NCBI GenBank assembly: GCA_023426545.1 | Contig: JAFAAN010000043.1 | Span: 1-64,000, forward strand | Direction: 5' to 3' | Source: Pseudomonadota bacterium | Lineage (GTDB): Bacteria > Myxococcota > Myxococcia > Myxococcales > Myxococcaceae | Length of the DNA stretch: 64,000 nt | Shown here: one piece after another, positions 17,884-26,143 of the stretch | How the letters are laid out: each line of letters opens with the position of its first letter | Position numbering within the stretch: the stretch's first letter is position 1 | Made by a program: the position numbers and the translations under genes | The notes under the pieces: generated by a model | Seen by the model: only the letters and a program-made list of their open reading frames with translations | Database searches by the model: none | Told to the model about the DNA's origin: nothing

Positions 17884-19218
17884 ATGACCTCCATCGCTTC
17901 GCTCCGCGCCGCTCTCCAGGTGCTGCTGTCCGGCACCGCGTTGCTGCTCACTCCGCTGGCCCATGCCCAGCAGGAAGAGGCCGCCCCTGCCTCCTCGGAT
18001 GAGGTGCCTCCCGCCGCCGAGCCGGCGCCGACGCCCGTGCCGGAGCCCGCGCGGCCCGAGAAGCCCGCGCAGCCCGAGGGCGAGAAGAAGGCGAAGGCGT
18101 GGTACGAGCGCATCCACCTCCGTGGCTACTCGCAGTTCCGCTACAACCGGCTCCCCAGCTTCCGGGTGAATGACGAGCTGGTCAACGACCAGGGCGACCG
18201 CTTCCTCGGCAAGAACAACGGCTTTGGCATCCGCCGCGCGCGCATCGTCCTGTATGGCGATGTCCATGACCGGGTGTCCATCTACCTCCAGCCCGACTTC
18301 GCCTCGGTCATCGGTGACCAGTACAACGTCACCCTCATGCGGGACTGGTACGCGGACATCTTCCTGGACGCGAAGAAGGAGTTCCGCCTGCGCGTGGGGC
18401 AGTCGAAGGTGCCCTTCGGCTTCGAGAACCTCCAGTCCAGCCAGAACCGCCTCGCGCTGGACCGCAACGACGCCATCAACAGCGCGTTGAAGGACGAGCG
18501 CGACCTGGGCGTGTTCTTCTACTGGGCGCCCGACGAAATCCGGAAGCGCTTCAAGTACCTCGTGGACAGCAACCTGAAGGGCTCGGGCGACTACGGCGTG
18601 GTCGGCCTCGGTGTCTTCAACGGCCAGACGGCCAACCGCGCCGAGCGCAACGACACCCCGCATGGGGTCGTTCGCTTCACGTGGCCCTTCCTGCTCGGCT
18701 CGCAGTACGTGGAGGCGGGCGTGGGCGGCTACTACGGCCGCTTCAACCTCAGCGCGTCGCCGCGCGACGGGGCGCCCTATGCGCTCGCGCGCGGCGCCGA
18801 CCTGGTGGACGCCCGCGCCATCGTCAGCCTGGTCATCTACCCGCAGCCGCTGGGCCTCATGGCCGAGTACAACGTGGGCCGGGGGCCCGCGCTGGGGGAG
18901 GGGCCCGTGGAAGGCCTGCTCATCGACAGCCGCCGGCTCCGGGGAGGCTATGCCCAGCTCATGTACAAGCTGGACGGCGTCCTGGGGGTGTCCCTCATCC
19001 CCTACGTGCGCGGCACCCTCTACGAGGGCGGAAAGAAGTTCGAGGCGAACGCGCCCCGCTATGACGTGCGGGAGCTGGAGATGGGCGCGGAATGGCAGCT
19101 CAACAAGGCCCTGGAGCTGACCGGCACCTATCTCATCTCGGACCGGACCTCGTCGCGCTACCCCTACATCCAGCAGAGGGGGCACGTGACGCGCGTTCAG
19201 CTTCAGGTGAATTACTAG
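17884..19218 (+). CDS. OprO/OprP-type phosphate-selective porin
   Basis: The 444-residue outer-membrane protein starts at ATG 17884. A signal peptide ends at AHAQQ near residue 30. A Pro/Glu/Ala-rich periplasmic linker (about 30-70) precedes a beta-barrel containing the LRGYSQFRYN start and the RRARIVLYGDVHDRVSIYLQPDF region characteristic of the Porin_O_P family. Amphipathic strands alternate to the end (VTRVQLQVNY), with an aromatic terminal residue suited to the BAM complex. The likely role is passive uptake of phosphate or polyphosphate, though members with other anion substrates exist. It stands alone as a transcription unit. Confidence 0.88.
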   Translation: MTSIASLRAALQVLLSGTALLLTPLAHAQQEEAAPASSDEVPPAAEPAPTPVPEPARPEKPAQPEGEKKAKAWYERIHLRGYSQFRYNRLPSFRVNDELVNDQGDRFLGKNNGFGIRRARIVLYGDVHDRVSIYLQPDFASVIGDQYNVTLMRDWYADIFLDAKKEFRLRVGQSKVPFGFENLQSSQNRLALDRNDAINSALKDERDLGVFFYWAPDEIRKRFKYLVDSNLKGSGDYGVVGLGVFNGQTANRAERNDTPHGVVRFTWPFLLGSQYVEAGVGGYYGRFNLSASPRDGAPYALARGADLVDARAIVSLVIYPQPLGLMAEYNVGRGPALGEGPVEGLLIDSRRLRGGYAQLMYKLDGVLGVSLIPYVRGTLYEGGKKFEANAPRYDVRELEMGAEWQLNKALELTGTYLISDRTSSRYPYIQQRGHVTRVQLQVNY

Positions 19219-19360
19219 ACGCGTCGCGGCGCGTCAGGGTTTGTCCAGGCGGATTGGATTAACACACTGTCACTGTTGTTTGGCGGTTTGCGCAACTTTC
19301 GGGAGTTGATCGGGAAAACCATGAAGGCGTCTGACTTACTTCGCCCGCATGGAGCCGACG

Positions 19361-20962
19361 ATGACTGGCAGCAACTCCTACCGAATCCGTCAGGGTGAAT
19401 CGCTCAGCGCCATTGCCCGGCGCAACAACACGAGCGTGGATGCCCTGGCGCGTGCCAACAACATCCGTGACCCGGACCGCATCGTCGCTGGCAAGACGCT
19501 CGTCGTTCCGGGGGGGCGTGATGGCTTCGAGGCGAACGGCCCCCGTCCGATGCCGCGTCCGGCCAGCCGGCCCGCGGGCGAGTCACAGGCGCGTGACCGC
19601 TTCGAGGCTGGCGCTGCGCAAGGGGCTGCGCCGTCGGGCGTGGCTGGGGCCTCTGGTACGCGGAATGGCTATCGCAACGTCGACCTGACGGCCTTCCGCC
19701 AGGGCGGCTCCAACTCCGAGTCCGCCGTCATCGTGGGCACCTCGGAGGGCAACCGCACGCCGAAGGGCGGCTTCACGGCGAGCTACGGGGGGCACACGGA
19801 CCCGGGCAATGCCAAGCACAACCGCGGCTCGTTCTCCTATCAGGGGCGCGGGGCGACGTCCCCGTCGAAGGCGGACGAAATCTGGAACCGCGAGCTGGGC
19901 CGCGTCACGCCGCAGTACCAGCGCGCCGCCGGGCGCGCGGGCCTGGACCCGAACAACGCGCTGCTGGCCTCCACCTTCTACGACCTGCACACGCAGTCGC
20001 CCCGCGCGGCGCAGAACTTCCTCAACCGCGAGTTGCCCCGGCTGGCGCAGGACCCTCGCGGCGTGACGCCCGAGGCGCTCGTCGACGCGCGGGTGAACGC
20101 GTACCGCGACAACCGCGGCCGGATCAGCGCCTCGGGCTTCAAGCACGATGCGAACCGGCTGCGCGCCGACCAGACGCGGCGTGAGCAGGCGCTCGTCCGG
20201 GCGCTGGACGCGCGGGGCTACCGCGACGGTGGCGCGGTCGCGAATGCGCCCATCCCGCAGCCGCGTCCGGAGCGCCTCCAGGCGGGGGCCGGCACCACCG
20301 AGCTGCCCTCCCAGGTCCCCATTCCGCGCCCGCGCCCGGAGAACCTGAAGGCGGCCCCCGCGTCCGCGGAGAGCGCGACGCCCACGGACCTGAGCGACAC
20401 GGCGGAGATTGCGCCCGCGGCGGACCGCCCGGCGGTGCAGACCACCACGCCGTGGGTCAGCCAGTACGACGCGTCGAAGGTGGAGCGCGCGGGTGACAAG
20501 GCGTGCTTCCGCGCGGCGGTGGTGATGGCCGCGGGCGCGGGCGCGACCGTGACGGGGCCGGACCGCCGCATCCAGGTGGCCACGGGCGACGACCCGAACG
20601 GCGGCGTCACGGTGGACGCCGCGGCGGCGCGCCGGGGGCGTGCGTACATCGACGGTCAGCTCGACGCGGGCAAGCCCGTGGTCGTCGGCGTGGACCACCG
20701 CTCGGGCCGCAACTCGGACAACGTGGACAACATCACCGACCACTTCGTGGTCATCACGGGCCGCGGCACGGACGAGCAGGGGCGCACGTACTACACGTTC
20801 AACGACCCCGCGACGCGACACCAGCCGCGCGGCGCGGACAGCAACCCGAACAACCGCTTCTACGTGGATGCGGAGACGGGCAACCTGTACCGCCCGGGGC
20901 CCACCGATGGCAACGTCGTCACCCGCCACTTCGAGGTGTCGATGGTCCGGCCGAACGCCTAG
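19361..20962 (+). CDS. LysM protein with C39-like cysteine-peptidase domain
   Basis: The 533-residue protein starts at ATG 19361 (MTGSNSYRIRQ), with GGAG eight bases upstream. An ATG four codons earlier lacks such a site. Residues about 5-50 are a LysM repeat (QGESLSAIARRNNTS, DRIVAGKTLVVPGG). The middle (about 105-290) is an unnamed, helix-rich region with GGFTASYGGHTDPGNAKHN. Proline-rich spacers (PQPRPERLQ, PRPRPENLK) follow. The last 150 residues contain a papain-like pair, Cys382 in DKACFRAAVVMA and His461 in DHFVVITGRG, reminiscent of C39-like peptidases. It has no obvious signal peptide. It may act on peptidoglycan or be a secreted effector. Confidence 0.75.
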   Translation: MTGSNSYRIRQGESLSAIARRNNTSVDALARANNIRDPDRIVAGKTLVVPGGRDGFEANGPRPMPRPASRPAGESQARDRFEAGAAQGAAPSGVAGASGTRNGYRNVDLTAFRQGGSNSESAVIVGTSEGNRTPKGGFTASYGGHTDPGNAKHNRGSFSYQGRGATSPSKADEIWNRELGRVTPQYQRAAGRAGLDPNNALLASTFYDLHTQSPRAAQNFLNRELPRLAQDPRGVTPEALVDARVNAYRDNRGRISASGFKHDANRLRADQTRREQALVRALDARGYRDGGAVANAPIPQPRPERLQAGAGTTELPSQVPIPRPRPENLKAAPASAESATPTDLSDTAEIAPAADRPAVQTTTPWVSQYDASKVERAGDKACFRAAVVMAAGAGATVTGPDRRIQVATGDDPNGGVTVDAAAARRGRAYIDGQLDAGKPVVVGVDHRSGRNSDNVDNITDHFVVITGRGTDEQGRTYYTFNDPATRHQPRGADSNPNNRFYVDAETGNLYRPGPTDGNVVTRHFEVSMVRPNA

Positions 20963-21070
20963 GTGTTCGGCCGCGCGTGGGGCGGGAGTGTCTCTCCGCC
21001 CCCCGCGGGTTGAGTCAGGAACTGGGCGCGGGCGCGCGGCGCGATATGGTCGTCCGTGCCCCGAGGAGCC

Positions 21071-22237
21071 ATGAACTTCGTCTTCATCTCCCCCCAGTTC
21101 CCCCCGCACTACTTCCACTTCATCTCCGCGCTGCGGGAGCGGGGCGTCACGGTCCTGGGAATCGGCGACGCGTCTTACGAGTCGCTCCATCCGGAGCTGC
21201 GCGAGTCCCTGCGTGAGTACTACTTCGTCCCCAGCCTGGCGGACGAGGAGGCGCTCACCCGCGCTGCGGGCTACCTCACCTGGCGGCACGGCCGCATCCA
21301 CCGCATCGACTCGCTCAACGAGTCCTGGCTGGAGGTGGAGGCGCGCCTGCGCCAGGGCTTCAACGTCCCGGGGCTGCAGCCCGAGGACATCCACCGGCTG
21401 CGCTCCAAGTCTGGCATGGCCGAGGTGTTCCGCGCCGCGGGCGTGCCACATCCGGACCTCATCCGCGTCCGGGACGCCGCGCAGGTGAAGGCGTTCGCCG
21501 CGCGCGTGGGCTACCCGCTGGTGCTCAAGCCGGACGTGGGCGTGGGCGCCGCCAACACCTTCAAGGTGGCCAGCGACGCGGAGGTGGACGCGGCCCTGTC
21601 CCATCCGCTGCCCACCACGTACGTGGCGCAGACCTTCGTGCGTGGCACCATCGTCACCTACGACGGCATCGTGGACCGGCACGGCGTCATCGTCTTCAAC
21701 CTCAGTCACGAGTACAGCGACGGAGGCATGGAGACGGTGGTGGAGCAGCGCGACATCTCCTTCTGGAGCCACACGGAGATTCCCCCCGCGCTGGATGTGC
21801 TGGGCCGCCAGGTGGTGGCCGCGTTCGGCCTGCGCGAGCGCTGGTTCCACCTGGAGTTCTTCCGGCTGCCGGATGGCCGCTTCATGGCGCTGGAGGCCAA
21901 CCTGCGCCCGCCCGGCGGCTTCATGGTCGACATGATGAACTACACGTGCGACATCGACGTGTACCGGCTCTGGGCGCGCGTGGTGACGGGGGACCCGGTG
22001 GCGGACTTCCGCTACACGCCGCGCTACCACGTGTGTCACAGCGCGCGCCGCGAGTCCCACCGCTACCTGCACTCGCGAGAGGACGTGGAGAAGAAGCTGG
22101 GCGCCTCGCTCATCCTCCACCGCCGGCTGCCGGCCATCTACCACAGCCTCCTGGGCGAGGAGATGTACCTCACCCGTCACGCGGACATGGACGCCGTGCG
22201 CGAGGCGGTGCGCTTCATCCAGGCCCGGGCGCCGTAG
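21071..22237 (+). CDS. ATP-grasp family ligase of unknown substrate
   Basis: The 388-residue protein starts at ATG 21071 after GAGGAG; a GTG 15 nt upstream is an alternative. The N-terminal Rossmann-like part (FISPQFPPHYFHF) resembles pre-ATP-grasp domains. The ATP-grasp core has KSGMAEVF, PLVLKPDVGVGAANTF (phosphate-binding Lys), YVAQTFVRG, and the metal site LEFFRLPDGRFMALEANLRPPGG with E and N ligands. Such enzymes join a carboxylate to an amine or thiol through an acyl phosphate. The partner metabolite is unknown. It stands alone, convergent with the DUF2378-like gene. Confidence 0.85.
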   Translation: MNFVFISPQFPPHYFHFISALRERGVTVLGIGDASYESLHPELRESLREYYFVPSLADEEALTRAAGYLTWRHGRIHRIDSLNESWLEVEARLRQGFNVPGLQPEDIHRLRSKSGMAEVFRAAGVPHPDLIRVRDAAQVKAFAARVGYPLVLKPDVGVGAANTFKVASDAEVDAALSHPLPTTYVAQTFVRGTIVTYDGIVDRHGVIVFNLSHEYSDGGMETVVEQRDISFWSHTEIPPALDVLGRQVVAAFGLRERWFHLEFFRLPDGRFMALEANLRPPGGFMVDMMNYTCDIDVYRLWARVVTGDPVADFRYTPRYHVCHSARRESHRYLHSREDVEKKLGASLILHRRLPAIYHSLLGEEMYLTRHADMDAVREAVRFIQARAP

Positions 22238-22243
22238 CGGCGC

Positions 22244-22816
22244 TCAGGGCTCCGTCCACGTGAGCAGGTAGGTGGTGCTCTCCGCGTCCTCGCTGGCGCG
22301 CGTCACCCGGGGCGCCGTGGCGCCGCCCAGGCGCAGCAGGGACTCCAAGAGCGCCTCCGCGTAGCCAGGGGCGCTCACCCGGGAGTTCATCCGCATGGTG
22401 AAGGTGGTGGGGCCCTGCTCGGTGAGCTCGACCTGCGTGTAGTTGTCGGTGGAGCGCAGCGTCTGGGGCAGGCGCTGCACGACGCGCCGCGGGCCCAGCA
22501 GCCGCAGCACGCCATAGGCCGCGCGGCCGACCAGGGTTCGCCCGTAGCCTTCGACGTGGTGGCCGGCGAGCTGGCGGAAGGCCTCCTCCCGGGGCGCGCC
22601 GGGAAAGGTCTCCTCGGCGATGACGTTCAGGCACTGCTCCCACAGGGACACCGGGTAGGCCGGCAGCAGGGGCCGGTCCAGGTCGACGCCCACCTGCCGC
22701 AGCCGCTGCTTGAGCCGGAGCGATACGCGGCCCCGCAGCCCGTGTTCGAGCAGGCCCTCCACCACCTGGACGTAGACGAGCCGCCGCTCCGGGGGAACCG
22801 ACTCGCGGGGCTTCAC
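22244..22816 (-). CDS. DUF2378-like myxobacterial paralogous family protein
   Basis: The 190-residue protein starts at ATG 22816, 10 nt after the esterase stop, so the two genes form an operon. The segments VEGLLEHGLRG, LRQVGVDLDRPLLPAYPVSLWEQCL and GYGRTLVGRA match the DUF2378/TIGR02265 family, which is expanded in Myxococcales. The fold resembles the heme-NO/V4R sensing class in helix layout, but no ligand or function is established. No signal peptide is present. The C-terminal half is beta-rich. Confidence 0.8.
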   Translation of the reverse strand: MKPRESVPPERRLVYVQVVEGLLEHGLRGRVSLRLKQRLRQVGVDLDRPLLPAYPVSLWEQCLNVIAEETFPGAPREEAFRQLAGHHVEGYGRTLVGRAAYGVLRLLGPRRVVQRLPQTLRSTDNYTQVELTEQGPTTFTMRMNSRVSAPGYAEALLESLLRLGGATAPRVTRASEDAESTTYLLTWTEP

Positions 22817-22826
22817 GGGGCGCGCC

Positions 22827-23600
22827 TCACCCCAGCAGCCAGCGCATGGCGGTGGGGAGCCGGCGCTGCCAGTCCCGCTCGTGGTGGCCGCCGTGCGGGT
22901 CCAGCACCAGCGACAGCTCGTGGTCGGCGTAGCCCAGCCGCTTGAGGTGCTCGTAGAAGGCGCGCGTGGACTCGCCGTAGTAGACGGGCACGCCGCTGGC
23001 GTCGGTGTACTCGTGGGCGCCCGCGTCCAGGTAGATGCGCGTCCAGCGGCGGCTGTGGGCGGCCCACGCCTCGAAGAGCTGGCTGGCGCCCCACGTCACC
23101 GTCGGAGACAGCGCGCCGATGCGGCCGAACACCTCCGGGTAGCGGCAGCCCAGGTAGAGCGAAATCAGGCCCCCCAGGGACGAGCCCATGGCGCCCGTCC
23201 ACTCTGGCTCCGGGCGCGTGCGGTAGGTGCGGTCCACCAGCGGCTTGAGGTGCTCCACCAGGAAGCGGCCATACGCCTCGCCTCGCGCGTGGATGGGGCC
23301 GCGAGGCTCGTCCCAGGGGGAGTAGTCGTGTACGCGGCCCACGCCCGAGTCCACGGCGACGATGAGCCACGGCTCCAGGCTCCCCTCCTCCACGCCGTGC
23401 TCCAACGCGAGGTTGGCGCACCAGGTGTCGAAGAGGGCGGACTCGGGGTGGGCGAACACATTCTGTCCGTCGTGCATGTAGAGCACGGGGAACCGATGGC
23501 CCGGCATCGCGTCGTATGCGTGCGGCGTGTAGACGCGCACGGTGCGCGCGAAGCCCTCCTGGGGGGAGGGGAACTCTCGGACGATGTGGACGTGGCCCAT
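22827..23600 (-). CDS. Alpha/beta-hydrolase, enterochelin-esterase-like
   Basis: The 257-residue cytoplasmic enzyme starts at ATG 23600. Longer frames upstream lack conserved character. It shows FPVLYMHDGQNVF early, the nucleophile elbow MGSSLGG (Ser about 148), an acid in the LDAGAHEY region and the catalytic His in DPHGGHHERDW. This matches the esterase D/Fes family (PF00756), which hydrolyses acyl esters such as siderophore or phenolic esters. No siderophore genes surround it, so the natural ester is unknown. It is followed after 10 nt by the DUF2378-like gene. Confidence 0.87.
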   Translation of the reverse strand: MGHVHIVREFPSPQEGFARTVRVYTPHAYDAMPGHRFPVLYMHDGQNVFAHPESALFDTWCANLALEHGVEEGSLEPWLIVAVDSGVGRVHDYSPWDEPRGPIHARGEAYGRFLVEHLKPLVDRTYRTRPEPEWTGAMGSSLGGLISLYLGCRYPEVFGRIGALSPTVTWGASQLFEAWAAHSRRWTRIYLDAGAHEYTDASGVPVYYGESTRAFYEHLKRLGYADHELSLVLDPHGGHHERDWQRRLPTAMRWLLG

Positions 23601-23730
23601 GGAACCCGGGCGAGCATAGCTGGAGGGGGTGGAGGACCGGGAACCGCTGGCCCCGGCCCTGCACACGCGGAGTGAGGGCTGCGTTGGTCTCCACTTCCGC
23701 GCGAAATGCGGTTTATTCTGGAGTCTCCTC

Positions 23731-23922
23731 ATGGAGCTGGAACATCCGCACCTGGCGGTATTGCTGCTCACCACCGAAGCCGACCTGCGCGAGGCGCGGG
23801 ACGCGCTGGACGGCAGTGAGGAGTCGCGCTTGCGCTACGAGGCCGCGCAGTGCCGGGCGGAGGCCGCCTACTTCCTGGCGTGGGACCTGCTGGAGGTCGA
23901 CCCGCGCCTGGGACGCGCCTGA
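23731..23922 (+). CDS. Small conserved-looking hypothetical protein
   Basis: A 63-residue acidic, helical protein starting at ATG 23731 behind GGAG (MELEHPHLAVLLLTTEADLREA). The in-frame extension upstream overlaps the divergent esterase start and is unlikely to be translated. Its two helices, with QCRAEAAYFLAWDLL, look like a small partner or adaptor protein. It lies 80 nt upstream of the beta-barrel gene on the same strand and may belong to that operon. Confidence 0.6.
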   Translation: MELEHPHLAVLLLTTEADLREARDALDGSEESRLRYEAAQCRAEAAYFLAWDLLEVDPRLGRA

Positions 23923-24002
23923 GTCCGCGGCACGTGTCCCGTCCCTGGACGGCCGGTCCGGGTGACGGACGGCGCCGGGAGGAGGCGCTGCTGTAGGGAA
24001 CA

Positions 24003-26132
24003 GTGGTCTCGGATGTGCACGAGGCGCACGGCGTGCGTCGGGTGCTCTGGGTGGGATGGTGGCTGGGGTGGTGGCTGGCGGGCGCGTGGCCCGTGTACGC
24101 CGCGCCCTACGAGGTGGAGCCCGAGGCGTCGGGCGCGCAGGACCTGCTCGCGCTCGCGGAGGAGGGCGCCATCTCCGCCGAGACGCTCTCCGCGCTGCTG
24201 GCCTTGCGGCGGACGGGCGTGGACCTGGGGTTGGCGACGCGCGCCACGCTCTATGGGCTGCCGGGGCTGACGTACTCGGACGTGGACGCGCTGCTGCGGA
24301 CGCGAGGGGTGGGCACCACCGCGGGGGGCCGCCTGACGGGCGTACTGACGGAGGAGGCGTCGCGGCGGCTCGCGCCGTTCCTCGCGCCGCGAAGGTCCGG
24401 GCTGTCGGGCGACGCGCGGTTGATGATGGCCTTCGCGGCTTCGGATGGGTTGCCGCCACCGCTGGCGTTGCAGGTGCGCGCCGCGGGTGTCGCGGACCTC
24501 CGCGTGGGACTGCTGGCCACGCTCGCGCGGCGGAGCCTGGGGCCTCCGCGCCGGGACGCGAGGCGGCGGGCCCTGGTGGTGGAGGCTCCGGGGACGGCCG
24601 TGCACCTCCCCAAGTTGTACGTGCAGTGGACGGGGGCGCGCGCCTCGCTGCTGGCGGGGACCTACCGGCTGGGCTTCGGGCAGCGGCTCACGCTGGACAC
24701 CACCGCGCTGCCGACGCCGGAGGGCTTCCTGCCCGATGACGGCGTGCGTCCGCCCGCGGGGCTGGAGCGCGAGTGCCTCGTGAGCCGCGGCGCCTGCGAG
24801 CCCGAGGCGCGCCTGTCCGACGTTACGCAAGACTTCCGCTGGGATGAGGGCTTCCGCGGGGTCGCGGGCACGGTGCGCGGTCCGCTGGGCGAGGGCGTGG
24901 CGCTCGCGCTCACGGGCTTCGCGTCATACCAGTCCCGGGCGCTGCCCCGGCACGCGGTGCTGGACCGCTCGCTGTGCCCGTCATCGGGCGCGCGGGCCGG
25001 CTGCAAGGCGCCGGACGTCTGGGTGTCTTTGCCCGGCCGTCGCGAGGCGAAGCTCACGGCGCGGACGCTGCCGGACGCCTTCCATGAATGGGCCGGTGGC
25101 GGCAACGCGACGCTGTCGTCATCCCCGCGAAGTCATGTCGGGGTGACGGGCTGGGCGGCGCGGCCCGCCTGGGGGCAGGACGGGGCGCCCCTCGATTTCC
25201 AGCCCGGCGCCCGCTATCCGGCGGGGGGCGCGTTCGGCGCGCTGGGGCTCGACGCTGCATGGGGCCGGGGTGCGCTGGACCTCTTCTTCGAGGGCGCGCG
25301 CAGCTTCGACGCGGCGCCGGGAGGCGGTGGGGGCTTCGGGGCCTTGCAGCGCACGGTGCTCTCGGGGGAGGCCCGGGAGCTGGAGCTGTCGCTGCGCTAC
25401 TACAGCCGGGGGTTCGCCAACCCCTACAGCGGCGCGCCCTCGGGGCCGGACGCGCTGGAGGGGCTGCGCGTCCGCAACGAGCTGGGCGCACGGGTGCGCT
25501 ACCTCCACCGGGAGGAGGGGGCGTGGCGGCTCCGGGGGCAGGTGGATGCGTGGATGTTGCCCGCGGACGGCGCGGTGCCTGGGAGCGCGGGTACGCTCCA
25601 TGCGCGCGCGTCGGCGCGCGGGGACCTGCGAGCATGGCCAGGGTTTCAGCCCTCGCTCCAGGTGGAGTTTCGCGACAACGGGGTGGGCGGCCTGGGCGCG
25701 TGCGTGGACGAGGCCGACCCGGACGTGGTGGGCCTGTGCGCCAGCGCGCGGTATGGCGTCATCGCCCACGTGCGCTCCGACGTCACGGAGGGGCTGACGG
25801 TCGCGCTCCAATACGGACACGCGCGTGTGCGAACTCCGGACGCGCAGGGCCTTCGCCACGACGCGCAGGCCGTGCTCGACGTGCGTGCGCGGCCCGGACC
25901 GTCGCTGAAGCTGCACGGGCGTCTGGTGTGGAAGGACGAGGACCTCTCCGAGCGCAGCCGCCTTCGGCAGGAGCTGCGGGCCGCGCTCGATGTGGCATGG
26001 GCGGCGTCACGCGTCGTGTCGGCGCGTGCCCGGTACGCGTGGGTGCTGGACCTGAAGGACGCCCGCGTGGCGCGCGTGCCGCCGGACCCGCCGCGCCACC
26101 TCTTCCACCTGGAGTTGGAGACGCGCTTTTGA
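24003..26132 (+). CDS. Helix-hairpin-helix plus outer-membrane beta-barrel protein
   Basis: About 709 residues. The start is uncertain among GTG codons at 24003, 24015 and 24033; any of these places a Trp-rich hydrophobic signal (GWWLGWWLAGAWPVYA) near the N-terminus. Residues about 45-110 carry paired helix-hairpin-helix-like motifs (LRRTGVDLGLATRATLYGLPGL, then SDVDALL) of the ComEA type. The rest is rich in alternating strands and Gly/aromatic turns and ends FHLELETRF, with the C-terminal Phe typical of BAM substrates. A DNA-contacting plug domain on a barrel is plausible. The next gene follows after 11 nt. Confidence 0.7.
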   Translation: MVSDVHEAHGVRRVLWVGWWLGWWLAGAWPVYAAPYEVEPEASGAQDLLALAEEGAISAETLSALLALRRTGVDLGLATRATLYGLPGLTYSDVDALLRTRGVGTTAGGRLTGVLTEEASRRLAPFLAPRRSGLSGDARLMMAFAASDGLPPPLALQVRAAGVADLRVGLLATLARRSLGPPRRDARRRALVVEAPGTAVHLPKLYVQWTGARASLLAGTYRLGFGQRLTLDTTALPTPEGFLPDDGVRPPAGLERECLVSRGACEPEARLSDVTQDFRWDEGFRGVAGTVRGPLGEGVALALTGFASYQSRALPRHAVLDRSLCPSSGARAGCKAPDVWVSLPGRREAKLTARTLPDAFHEWAGGGNATLSSSPRSHVGVTGWAARPAWGQDGAPLDFQPGARYPAGGAFGALGLDAAWGRGALDLFFEGARSFDAAPGGGGGFGALQRTVLSGEARELELSLRYYSRGFANPYSGAPSGPDALEGLRVRNELGARVRYLHREEGAWRLRGQVDAWMLPADGAVPGSAGTLHARASARGDLRAWPGFQPSLQVEFRDNGVGGLGACVDEADPDVVGLCASARYGVIAHVRSDVTEGLTVALQYGHARVRTPDAQGLRHDAQAVLDVRARPGPSLKLHGRLVWKDEDLSERSRLRQELRAALDVAWAASRVVSARARYAWVLDLKDARVARVPPDPPRHLFHLELETRF

Positions 26133-26143
26133 AGGAGCTGAAC

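Noticed and set aside
19583..22180. 865-codon antisense frame across the LysM and ATP-grasp genes
   Set aside because: Spans two unrelated sense genes and is Arg/Val/His-rich, as expected of a shadow.
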